Shown here: in pieces, positions 45,558 through 53,585 of the stretch
How positions within the stretch are numbered: the stretch's first letter is position 1
How the letters are laid out: the number at the start of each line of letters is the position of its first letter
Origin: Alicycliphilus denitrificans K601
GTDB taxonomy: Bacteria > Pseudomonadota > Gammaproteobacteria > Burkholderiales > Burkholderiaceae_C
Assembly (NCBI RefSeq): GCF_000204645.1
Contig: NC_015422.1
Coordinates: forward strand, 558,001-622,000
Length of the DNA stretch: 64,000 nucleotides
Reading direction: 5' to 3'
Position numbers and translations under genes: made by a program
The notes under the pieces: generated by a model
Told to the model about the DNA's origin: nothing
The model's input: only the letters and a program-made list of their open reading frames with translations
The model's database searches: none

Positions 45558-47846
45558 TTACAAATCCAGGTTCAGCGTCAGGCGCACCGCGCGGCCGTCG
45601 CCCTTGTACAGGAAGGCGCCCGAGCGGTACACGGCCGTGTAGTAGTCCTTGTCGGTCGCGTTCAGCACGTTCAGGCGCAGGTCGGCATGCTTGTTGATGC
45701 GGTAGCTGGCGAACAGGTCGTACACGGTGAACGAGGGCACGGGCTGCGAGCACATGCCGTTGGCGTAGCCGGCGCCCGTGTCGGGCTGGCCGCCGCAGCG
45801 GTCGCTCTCGTAGCGCGCGCCTGCGCCCAGCGAGAAGTCGCGCGTGAGCTGGTACTTGCCCTGCACGCCGAAGGTGCGGTCGGCGAAGTTGGACAGCGGG
45901 TTGCCGATGTTGGCGGGATTGACGGAGCCCAGCACCTTGGACTTCATGAAGGCCATGCCGGCCTGCATCTGCAGTTGCTTGGTCACGTTGCCCGCCAGCC
46001 CGAATTCGATGCCCTGCACGCGGTTCTTGCCGGTGTTGAACATGCCTGCGGAGTCATAGCCGGTGTTGCCTGGCGCGGCTTCCATCACGTCCTTCTTGGT
46101 CGTGCGGAAGGCGGCGGCCGTGAGCAGCAGCTTGTCGTCCAGCAGGTTCCACTTGGTGCCGATCTCGAAGTTCTGCGAGGTTTCCGGCTTGGCGTTGGCG
46201 TTGCCGAACCTGTCCACCACCAGGCCGCCGTAGCCTGCGCTGGTGCCCACGTCGGACTCGCCGCCGTTGATGTCCTGCGCGGTGCCGTAGCTGGCGTAGA
46301 CCATGCCCATGGGGTTGATCTTGTAGCTCACGCCCAGGTGGCCGTTGAGCAGCGTGTCGTTATAGCCATAGTCGGCGGTTTGCGCGCCGGTGCCGGCGTT
46401 GTACGTGGACAGGCTCAGGTCGGTGTGGTCGGCGCGCAGGCCGCCGAACAGCGTCCACCTGTCGGTCAGGTCCACCGTGTCCATGACCGACAGCGCGAAG
46501 GTCTTCACGTGCCAGTCGCGGCTCATGGCGTTGCGGTCGTAGCTGCGGCCGGCCAGGTCGCCCAGGTTGGGCAGCAGCACGCCGTTCGCGTCGGTCATGC
46601 AGAACCCGTTGTTGCTGGTGGCCGTGGCGCTGGTGCGGCAGTTGGGCGTGCCGGCGGAGGTGACGCGGTAGTTGCCGGACTTGACGCGGTGGTTGGTGTA
46701 CTCGAAGCCGAAGATGAACTCGTGCTTGAGGCCGCCGATCTCCTTGTCCCAGCGCAGGTTGTCCTGGTGGGCGAAGTACTTCACCTCCTGCCAGCCGGTG
46801 TGGCCGCCGTCGATGGCGGGGCGCTGCGCGGTGGCGTTGAACGATGCGCCGGTGGTGGCGTAGCCGTTGTCGGACTGGCCGTAGCGCGTCAGGCTGGTGA
46901 GCCTGACGTTGGGCGCGAAGCGGTAGTTGATGCGCGCGGTGGCCGTGTCCACGTCGGACTGCAGGAAGTCGTTGCCCTGCGCGTAGACCGGCACGCCCGT
47001 GGCCGGGCGGCGGTTGGGCACCGTGCCCACGAGGTAGCCGCCCAGGTCGGGGTGCTTGTCCTTGGCGCGCAGGCCGTAGTAGTCCAGCGTGACCGACAGG
47101 TCGCTGTTGACCTCCCACAGGCCCGACAGCGCCAGGCCGTCGCGCCGGCGCCGCGAGGGGCTGCGGTCCGGCACGTCCTCGCCCGCGGTCAGGGCATTGG
47201 CGCGCAGCGCGAACGTGTCGCTGAAGGCCTTGTTCATGTCCATGGTCAGGCGGTGGTGGCTGTCCGTGCCCACGCCGGCGGAGACGCGCGTGAAGTCGTA
47301 GTCCAGCGTGGCCTGCTTGGTGATGGCATTGATGGCGCCGCCAGCGCTGCCGCGGCCGGCGAAGCTGGAGTTGGGACCCTTGGTGATTTCGATCTGCTCG
47401 ACGGCGAAGCTCTCGCGCGTGGTCATGCCGGGGTCGCGCAGGCCGTCCACGAACACGTCCGAGCGCGCCTCCTGGCCGCGAATGATGTAGCGGTCGCCGA
47501 AGGCGTTGCCGTTCTCGCCCGTGCCTAGCGTGATGCCGGGCTGGGCCGCCAGGATCTGCTTCAGGTCGGTGGCGCCGGAGTCGTCGATGGCCGACTTGGT
47601 CACCACCTGGATGGTCTGGGGCGTCTCGGCCAGCGGGCGCGTGTGGCGCGTGTCGGCCGAGGTCTTGGCCTTGTAGGGCGCGCCCACCTCGGCGTTGGGA
47701 TTGGGGTCTATGGCCTGTTCCTGCACGGTCACGGCGGGCAGGGTGTGGAGGGGCGCCGGCGCCTGCTGGGCCATGGCCGACAGCGGCAGCAGGGCGGCGG
47801 CCATGCGCAGGTTCTTGGGTTTCTTGATGGAGGAAAAAGACGGCAT
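45558..47846 (-). CDS. TonB-dependent siderophore receptor
   Basis: A 762-residue outer-membrane receptor. After a signal peptide ending near AMAQQ, the TonB box-like LPAVTVQEQA and a plug domain (QTIQVVTKSAIDDSGATDLKQ...GENGNAFGDRYIIRGQEARSDVFVDGLRDPG) are followed by a beta-barrel ending in VRLTLNLDL with the terminal aromatic/hydrophobic signature. The plug sequence is closest in style to FhuE/Fiu-like catecholate or hydroxamate receptors. ATG 47846 is the start; an upstream in-frame start lies in the regulatory region. A Fur-like dyad is upstream. First gene of the receptor-oxidase-PiuC operon. Confidence 0.92.
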   Translation of the reverse strand: MPSFSSIKKPKNLRMAAALLPLSAMAQQAPAPLHTLPAVTVQEQAIDPNPNAEVGAPYKAKTSADTRHTRPLAETPQTIQVVTKSAIDDSGATDLKQILAAQPGITLGTGENGNAFGDRYIIRGQEARSDVFVDGLRDPGMTTRESFAVEQIEITKGPNSSFAGRGSAGGAINAITKQATLDYDFTRVSAGVGTDSHHRLTMDMNKAFSDTFALRANALTAGEDVPDRSPSRRRRDGLALSGLWEVNSDLSVTLDYYGLRAKDKHPDLGGYLVGTVPNRRPATGVPVYAQGNDFLQSDVDTATARINYRFAPNVRLTSLTRYGQSDNGYATTGASFNATAQRPAIDGGHTGWQEVKYFAHQDNLRWDKEIGGLKHEFIFGFEYTNHRVKSGNYRVTSAGTPNCRTSATATSNNGFCMTDANGVLLPNLGDLAGRSYDRNAMSRDWHVKTFALSVMDTVDLTDRWTLFGGLRADHTDLSLSTYNAGTGAQTADYGYNDTLLNGHLGVSYKINPMGMVYASYGTAQDINGGESDVGTSAGYGGLVVDRFGNANAKPETSQNFEIGTKWNLLDDKLLLTAAAFRTTKKDVMEAAPGNTGYDSAGMFNTGKNRVQGIEFGLAGNVTKQLQMQAGMAFMKSKVLGSVNPANIGNPLSNFADRTFGVQGKYQLTRDFSLGAGARYESDRCGGQPDTGAGYANGMCSQPVPSFTVYDLFASYRINKHADLRLNVLNATDKDYYTAVYRSGAFLYKGDGRAVRLTLNLDL

Positions 47847-47886
47847 GTTGCTCCGGACGGTAGTTGAATTCCGCGAGCAATTATTG

Positions 47887-47933
47887 TTGCAAATCAATCG
47901 CATTTAAAAGAATGAATGCGAAAAATTTGCATT
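47887..47933 (-). promoter_or_regulatory. Fur-like operator region upstream of the siderophore receptor
   Basis: The 19-bp dyad AATGCGAAAAATTTGCATT (47915-47933) has perfect 5-bp arms and the AT-rich composition of a Fur box, and a second similar block (ATGCGATTGATTTGCA on the minus strand) lies at 47888-47903. Both sit 40-90 bp before the receptor ATG in an otherwise GC-rich chromosome. Confidence 0.45.
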
Positions 47934-48000
47934 AGCGGATCGGAGGTGCGATCGGAAAGCCGGTTTGTTGCCATATGGCAACGGGTACGCCGCGCGGATT

Positions 48001-48927
48001 TCAGGCGTTGTGCAGCATCTCGCCCTCGCGCCGGGCGGCGCCGCCGTCCACGAGCTCCTGCACCATCTCGGCCGTCCACTGGACGGCGCTGCGGTCGGCG
48101 AAATAGCGGCCATGCAGCCGCGCGTAGTACGGCGTGGCGGCCAGCCAGGCTTGGACCTGCGCCAGCGGCGCCTGCTGCCATTCGAGCAGCTTGTATTTGA
48201 GCAGCACCTTGGCCGCGTGGCGTGCGTGCTTGATCGGGTCGGCCTCGAAACCTGCCAGGCGCCGGCGCGCGCGCGCGATGGCCGCCGGCACGCCGCCGAA
48301 CACGCTGCCGTGGCCGGGGATGACGGTGAGCGGATCCAGCTGCTCGATCAGGTCCAGCGTGGCGCCCACGTCGGCGAAGGCGTGCGCGCCGTCGAGTTCG
48401 GGAAAGACCACGCCGAAGCCGTTCTCCCACAGCGCGTCGCCCGAGATCAACACACGCGCGCGCGGCTCGAACAGCAGCACGGCGTGCGGGTCGTGGCCGG
48501 GCGCGGCATGCACCTGCCAGGCGCTGCCGCCCAGCGTCAACTCGCTGCCGGGCATGAGCCTGCCGTCGGCGCGAAAGCGCGGGCAGTCCTGGCCCGTGGG
48601 CTCGTAGCTCAGGGCCACCGGGTCCCAGGCCTGCACCTGGTCCCATTGCCCGGGGGGAATGTGCGTGATGAGCCGTGGCCAGCGCGCCTGCAGCGCCGCA
48701 TTGCCGCCGCAGTGGTCGCTGTGCAGGTGGGTGTTCAGCAGCCGGTCCAGCGGCCGCCCCTGCAGGCCCGATTCCACCAGCGCCACGGTCTGCGCCGCGT
48801 GGGCGCAGTAGCCGCTGTCGACCAGCACCGTGGCGCCGTGCCCGTGGAACAGCACGTTGTTGGCCGACAGCCAGCCGCGTTCGAAAACGGTGATTTCGGG
48901 CGGAAGGGCAGGTGGTTCAATCGGCAT
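48001..48927 (-). CDS. MBL-fold metallo-hydrolase
   Basis: A 308-residue metallo-beta-lactamase-fold hydrolase. The di-zinc motif THLHSDH gives H67, H69, D71 and H72; the third site His is in APGHDPHAV, the bridging Asp in LISGDALW and the last His in VIPGHGSVFGG. The C-terminal region with KHARHAAKVLLKYKLLEW resembles MBL proteins that act on glyoxalase-like or nucleotide substrates. Substrate is unknown. It starts 19 bp from the stop of the acyl-CoA ligase gene on the same strand, so the two may be cotranscribed. Confidence 0.88.
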   Translation of the reverse strand: MPIEPPALPPEITVFERGWLSANNVLFHGHGATVLVDSGYCAHAAQTVALVESGLQGRPLDRLLNTHLHSDHCGGNAALQARWPRLITHIPPGQWDQVQAWDPVALSYEPTGQDCPRFRADGRLMPGSELTLGGSAWQVHAAPGHDPHAVLLFEPRARVLISGDALWENGFGVVFPELDGAHAFADVGATLDLIEQLDPLTVIPGHGSVFGGVPAAIARARRRLAGFEADPIKHARHAAKVLLKYKLLEWQQAPLAQVQAWLAATPYYARLHGRYFADRSAVQWTAEMVQELVDGGAARREGEMLHNA

Positions 48928-48955
48928 AAGCTATCGTTTTTGTAGTTACTTGCTG
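48928..48955. repeat. Partial dispersed repeat at the fadD stop codon
   Basis: ATAAGCTATCGTTTTTGTAG followed by TTACTTGCTGGCGC. The AGCTATCGTTTT core is the same as the copy inside lnt (54.75 kb). It overlaps the last codons of the ligase. Confidence 0.4.
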
Positions 48956-50631
48956 GCGCGCAGCTCGCGCCGCAGGATCTTGCCCACGTTGGTCTTGGGC
49001 AGTTCGTCGCGGAATTCGATGTATTTTGGCCGCTTGTAGCCCGTCAGGTGCTGATGGCAGTGGCGCTCCACCTCGTTCTCGGTGAGCGCGGGGTCGCTGC
49101 GCACCACGAAGACCTTGATGGCCTCGCCCTGCTTGTCGTCGGTCACGCCTACGGCCGCGCATTCGAGCACGCCGGGGCACTGGGCCACCACCTGTTCGAG
49201 CTCGTTGGGATAGACGTTGAAGCCGCTCACCAGGATCATGTCCTTCTTGCGGTCCACGATGCGGGTATAGCCCTGCGCATCCATGACGCCGATGTCGCCC
49301 GTGCGCATGAAGCCGTCCGCCGTGAAGGCGCGCGCGTTCTCCTCGGGCTGGTTCCAGTAGCCGGGCATGACGTTGGGGCCGCGTATGCAGATCTCGCCCG
49401 GCTGGCCCAGGGGCAGGCTGGCGCCCGCGTCGTCCTTGATGGCGATGTCTATGCCCGGCAGCGGCAGGCCTATGCTGCCGTTGAAGGCCTGGCTGTTCAC
49501 CGGGTTGTTCGTGCCAATGGCGCAGGTCTCGCTCATGCCCCAGCCCTCGATCATGGTGTTGCCCGTGAGCCGCTTCCACTGTCCGGCCGTGGCCTCGCTG
49601 GCCGCCATGCCGCCGGCCTGGGACACGCACAGCTGCGAGAAGTCGAGCCGGCGGAACTGCGCGTTCTGCAGCAGCGCGTTGAACAGCGTGTTCACGGCCG
49701 GCAGCAGGTGGAAGGGGCGCTTCTTCAGCACCTGCACGAACTTCGGTATGTCGCGCGGGTTGGGGATCAGGGTCAGGTGCGAGCCCTGGCGTATCGCCAG
49801 CAGGCACAGTGTGAGCGCGAAGATGTGGTACAGCGGCAGCGCCGCGATGCTGTTGATGCGGCGCGTGTCGCCCACCCGGGCCAGCGCGGGGCCGAACCAG
49901 GCCTCGGCCTGCAGCGTGGCGGCGACGATGTTGCGCTGCGTCAGCACCGCGCCCTTCGAGAGGCCCGTGGTGCCGCCCGTGTACTGCAGGAAGGCCGGCG
50001 TGTCGGGCGTGACCCGCGGCGGGTTCAGGCGCCGGCGCGCGCCCAGCGCCAGCGCGCGCCTGAAGGGCAGCACCTGGCGCCCGCCCGACAGCGGCAGCGC
50101 GTAGGCCGGCACCATCTTGGCCAGGTGGCGCACGGCGAAACTGATCCAGCGCCCGCGCCAGGGCCCGAGCAGGTCGCCCATGGAGGCGACCACCACGTGC
50201 CGCACGGCCGTGTCCTCGATCACCTCGGCCAGCGTGTGGGCGAAGTTCTCCAGGATCACGATGGCGCAGGCGCCCGAGTCTTGCAGCTGGTGCGCGAGCT
50301 CGCGCGCCGTGTACAGCGGGTTCACGTTCACGCAGGTGTAGCCCGCGCGCAGCACGGCCGCCATGGTCACGGCGAACTGCGGCACGTTGGGCAGCATGAT
50401 GGCCACGCGCGCGCCGGGCTCCAGGCCCTGGCCCTGCAGCCAGGCGCCGAGCCGGGCCGACAGGCGGTCGAGCTCGCCGTAGCGCATCCAGCGGTCCATG
50501 CACACGGAGAACGGGCGGTCGGCATGGCGGCGAAACGATTCCTCGAGCATCTGCGCCACGGATGGGTAGGCGTCGGCGTCCACCTCGTGGGGTACGCCGG
50601 GGGGATAGTTCCTGAGCCAGATGCGGTCCAT
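48946..50631 (-). CDS. Long-chain fatty acid-CoA ligase
   Basis: A 561-residue ANL-superfamily ligase of FadD type. P-loop QYTGGTTGLSKGAVL (about 206-220), the fatty-acid gate region ALPLYHIFALT, the adenine motif EGWGMSETCAI and the hinge TGDIGVMDAQGYTRIVDRKKDMIL are present, with the catalytic Lys in PKTNVGKILRR at the C-terminus. The start MDRIWLRNYPPGVPHEVD is highly typical of FadD. It activates exogenous fatty acids for beta-oxidation or lipid synthesis. Its last bases overlap a dispersed repeat copy. Confidence 0.93.
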   Translation of the reverse strand: MDRIWLRNYPPGVPHEVDADAYPSVAQMLEESFRRHADRPFSVCMDRWMRYGELDRLSARLGAWLQGQGLEPGARVAIMLPNVPQFAVTMAAVLRAGYTCVNVNPLYTARELAHQLQDSGACAIVILENFAHTLAEVIEDTAVRHVVVASMGDLLGPWRGRWISFAVRHLAKMVPAYALPLSGGRQVLPFRRALALGARRRLNPPRVTPDTPAFLQYTGGTTGLSKGAVLTQRNIVAATLQAEAWFGPALARVGDTRRINSIAALPLYHIFALTLCLLAIRQGSHLTLIPNPRDIPKFVQVLKKRPFHLLPAVNTLFNALLQNAQFRRLDFSQLCVSQAGGMAASEATAGQWKRLTGNTMIEGWGMSETCAIGTNNPVNSQAFNGSIGLPLPGIDIAIKDDAGASLPLGQPGEICIRGPNVMPGYWNQPEENARAFTADGFMRTGDIGVMDAQGYTRIVDRKKDMILVSGFNVYPNELEQVVAQCPGVLECAAVGVTDDKQGEAIKVFVVRSDPALTENEVERHCHQHLTGYKRPKYIEFRDELPKTNVGKILRRELRASK

Positions 50632-50753
50632 GCGGTGATCCTGGTGAGAATGGGCATGATGATTGTCGAAGCGGCGCCACGGTGGCCCCATCGGGCTTGT
50701 CCCGGGGTCGGTCGCGCAGGAGACAGATGGAACACGGGGCGGGGAGGAGCACC

Positions 50754-51656
50754 ATGACGAACGCACGCTGGCAGCGCTGGCTGGTGGCTCTGCATTGGCT
50801 GCTGATGGCGGCGTGGGTGCTGGGCTTCTGGCGACGCTCGCCGGCCCTGGCGCTGGCGGGCTTGGCGGCCGTGCCGCTGCTGTCGCGGCTGTGCATGCTG
50901 CCGCAGTTCCTGCTCATGGCCTGGGTCTGCCGGCACGATGAGACGCCGCGCCCGGGGCCGGCGCAGCTGCTGCGCGCCTGGTGGGCCGAGTCGCGCTGGG
51001 CGGCCCTGGTGTTCGGCTGGTGGCAGCCGTTTCGCGAGCGGGCCGTGGCTGACTGGCTGCCGCCGCCCGGCGCGGGCACGCCGCGCGGCGTGGTGCTGGT
51101 GCACGGCTTCCTGTGCAACCGCGCGTTCTGGACGCCGTGGTTCGCGCTGCTGCGCGCGCGCGGCCATGCCTTCGTGGCCGTGACGCTGGAGCCGGCCTTC
51201 GGCTCCATCGACGGCTACGCGCCCGCCATCGACGCGGCCGTGCGCCGCGTCGCCGAGGCCACGGGCCGCGCGCCGCTGGTCGTGGGCCACAGTATGGGCG
51301 GCCTGGCCATCCGCGCCTGGCTGCGCGCCGTGCCGGGGGCCGACGCGCGCGTGCACCGCATCGTCACGCTGGGCACGCCGCACCACGGCACCTGGCCTGC
51401 GGCGCACGCGCGCAGTACCAACGGCGCCCAGATGCGCCTGCACGGCCCCTGGGTGCGGCAGCTGCGCGCGCAGGAGCCCCCGGGCCGCGCGGTCCTGTTC
51501 GTGTGCTGGTACTCCAACGGCGACAACGTGGCCTACCCGCCGGCCGCCGCCATGCTCGAGGGGGCGGACAACCGCTTCATCGCGGGCGTGGCGCACGTGG
51601 AGATGGCCTTCGACCCGCGCGTGCTGCGGGACTGCCTGGCGCTGCTGGAGGCGTGA
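50754..51656 (+). CDS. Alpha/beta hydrolase, lipase-like, with N-terminal membrane helices
   Basis: A 300-residue protein. Two hydrophobic helices (about 8-26 and 29-58) precede a hydrolase domain with the oxyanion segment VLVHGFLCN (114-122) and the nucleophile Ser180 in VVGHSMGGLA; an Asp in NGDNVAYP and His in VAHVEM near the C-terminus complete the likely triad. The TPHHGTW and lid region resemble bacterial triacylglycerol lipases and PGAP1-like proteins. The start with GGAGGAG at ATG 50754 is preferred over ATG 50727. It is divergent from fadD, fitting a lipid-hydrolysis role. Confidence 0.82.
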   Translation: MTNARWQRWLVALHWLLMAAWVLGFWRRSPALALAGLAAVPLLSRLCMLPQFLLMAWVCRHDETPRPGPAQLLRAWWAESRWAALVFGWWQPFRERAVADWLPPPGAGTPRGVVLVHGFLCNRAFWTPWFALLRARGHAFVAVTLEPAFGSIDGYAPAIDAAVRRVAEATGRAPLVVGHSMGGLAIRAWLRAVPGADARVHRIVTLGTPHHGTWPAAHARSTNGAQMRLHGPWVRQLRAQEPPGRAVLFVCWYSNGDNVAYPPAAAMLEGADNRFIAGVAHVEMAFDPRVLRDCLALLEA

Positions 51657-51660
51657 AACC

Positions 51661-51700
51661 GGTGCCGTCCAAGCCTGCCTGCGCAGGCTTGGACGGCACC
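51661..51700. terminator. Perfect 18-bp hairpin, bidirectional terminator candidate
   Basis: GGTGCCGTCCAAGCCTGC (51661-51678) and GCAGGCTTGGACGGCACC (51683-51700) are exact reverse complements around a CTGC loop. It lies 5 bp after the hydrolase stop, in the gap facing the end of fabB. There is no clear T-run, so the termination role is inferred from structure and position. Confidence 0.65.
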
Positions 51701-51758
51701 GAAGGGCTGCCGCCTCTGGCGGGCGGCACGGAGGCGCGTCAGCGCCTCAGGAGGGGCT

Positions 51759-52976
51759 TTATTTCCAGCGCCGAAGTACCAGGCTGGCATTGGTGCCGCC
51801 GAACCCGAAGCTGTTGGACAGCACGGAGGTCAGATCGGCATCGCGCGTCTGCATGACCAGGGGCATGCCGCCCAGCTGCGGGTCGGGGGTCTCGACGTTG
51901 ACGGAGCCAGCGATGAAGCCCTTGTTCAGCATGATCAGGCAGTAGATCGCCTCCTGCACGCCGGTGGCGCCCAGCGAGTGGCCGGTGAGCGACTTGGTGC
52001 TGGAGAACGGCGGCACGGCGTCGCCGAACACGGCCTGCATGGCGCGCACCTCCTGCATGTCGCCCACGGGGGTGGAGGTGCCGTGGGTGTTGATGTAGTC
52101 GATGGGGCCGTCCAGGCCTTCCATGGCCTGGCGCATGCAGGCGATAGCGCCGTCGCCCGAGGGGGCCACCATGTCCTCGCCGTCGCTGGTGGCGCCGAAG
52201 CCCACGACCTCGGCCAGGATGGTGGCGCCGCGGGCCTGGGCGTGCTCCAGGCTCTCGAGCACCACGGCGCCGCCGCCGCCGGCGATCACGAAGCCGTCGC
52301 GGTTCGCGTCATAGGCGCGCGCGGCCTTCTCGGGCGTGGCGTTGTACTTGGCGGACATCGCGCCCATGCCGTCGAACAGCAGGGCCATGCCCCAGGACAG
52401 CTCCTCGCCGCCGCCGGCGAACATCACGTCCTGCATGCCCCACGCGATCTGCTGCGCCGCAGCGCCGATACAGTGCGCGGACGTGGAGCAGGCCGAGGTG
52501 ATGGAGTAGTTGATGCCCTTGACCTTGAAGTTGGTGGCCAGGCACGCCGAGACGGTGCTGCTCATGCAGCGCGTGACCTGGTAGGGCCCGACGCGGCGGA
52601 TGCCCTTCTCGCGCAGCGTGTCGGCGGCCTCGATCTGGTTGGCCGGCGAGCCGCCGCCCGAGCCCATGATGAGGCCGGTGCGCGGATGGCTGACCTGGGA
52701 GGGCGTGAGGCCGGCCTGCGCGATGGCGTCCTCGAGCGCGATCTGGGCGTAGGCGGCCGCGTCGCCCATGAAGCGCAGCTGCTTCCTGTCGATGCGCGCC
52801 TCGATGTCGATCTCGGGCACGCCAGCCACCTGGCTGCGCAGGCCCAGCTCGGTGAACTTCGGCACTGCCTTGATGCCGCTCCTGCCTTCGCGCAGGGCAG
52901 ACTCCACGGTCTGCAGGTCGTTGCCGATGCACGAGACAATGCCCGCGCCTGTGATCACCACCCGTCTCTTGCTCAT
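51759..52976 (-). CDS. fabB: Beta-ketoacyl-ACP synthase I
   Basis: A 405-residue condensing enzyme. Catalytic residues are C163 ([10 protein letters not shown]), H298-type His in [10 protein letters not shown] and the second His in [12 protein letters not shown]. The start [20 protein letters not shown] is typical of FabB. With FabA it forms the unsaturated fatty-acid branch of type II fatty acid synthesis. It follows fabA by 14 bp, and the pair is the usual fabAB operon. Confidence 0.95.
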   Translation of the reverse strand: MSKRRVVITGAGIVSCIGNDLQTVESALREGRSGIKAVPKFTELGLRSQVAGVPEIDIEARIDRKQLRFMGDAAAYAQIALEDAIAQAGLTPSQVSHPRTGLIMGSGGGSPANQIEAADTLREKGIRRVGPYQVTRCMSSTVSACLATNFKVKGINYSITSACSTSAHCIGAAAQQIAWGMQDVMFAGGGEELSWGMALLFDGMGAMSAKYNATPEKAARAYDANRDGFVIAGGGGAVVLESLEHAQARGATILAEVVGFGATSDGEDMVAPSGDGAIACMRQAMEGLDGPIDYINTHGTSTPVGDMQEVRAMQAVFGDAVPPFSSTKSLTGHSLGATGVQEAIYCLIMLNKGFIAGSVNVETPDPQLGGMPLVMQTRDADLTSVLSNSFGFGGTNASLVLRRWK

Positions 52977-52990
52977 GCTGCGACTCCTCG

Positions 52991-53497
52991 TCAGTCGCCC
53001 TCGCGCAGGAACAACCCCACGCGCAGGTCGTTGGCCACGTAGATTTCCTTGCCATCGGCAAGCAGGCGTGCGTCGCCGATGGCCATGTTGAGCTTGCGCT
53101 TGATGACGCGCTTGATGTCGATCTCGTAGGTCACGAGCTTCACATCCGGTCCCACCTCGCCGGTGAACTTGACCTCGCCCGCCCCCAGGGCGCGTCCGCG
53201 CCCCGGCAGGCGCAGCCAGGTCAGGTAGAAGCCGATGAGCTGCCACATGGCGTCGAGCCCCAGGCAGCCGGGCATCACCGGGTCGCCCTGGAAGTGGCAG
53301 GCGAAGAACCACAGGTCGGGCTTCACGTCCAGCTCGGCAACGATTTTCCCGAGGCCATGCGCGCCGCCGTCGGCATCGATGTGCGTGATGCGGTCGAACA
53401 TCAGCATGGGGGGCAGGGGCAGGCGCCCGCTGTCGGGGGTGAACAACCGGCCCTCGCCGGAAGCAATCAGTTGTTCGTAGGAAAAGGAATCGGCCAT
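52991..53497 (-). CDS. fabA: 3-hydroxydecanoyl-ACP dehydratase/isomerase
   Basis: A 168-residue hot-dog-fold enzyme that dehydrates 3-hydroxydecanoyl-ACP and isomerises the trans-2 to the cis-3 product, introducing unsaturation. Active-site H68 is in [20 protein letters not shown], with D82 as partner (E. coli H70 and D84). ATG 53497 is chosen; an upstream in-frame start would add 16 residues without homology. It lies directly upstream of fabB. Confidence 0.95.
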   Translation of the reverse strand: MADSFSYEQLIASGEGRLFTPDSGRLPLPPMLMFDRITHIDADGGAHGLGKIVAELDVKPDLWFFACHFQGDPVMPGCLGLDAMWQLIGFYLTWLRLPGRGRALGAGEVKFTGEVGPDVKLVTYEIDIKRVIKRKLNMAIGDARLLADGKEIYVANDLRVGLFLREGD

Positions 53498-53585
53498 TGT
53501 CAGACGTGTTTGTTGGAATCCGCTGGCCACCAGCCAGCGCCGCAAAGGTGCCCATTATCCCGTGTCCCGCCAGGCCGGCGGCGGA

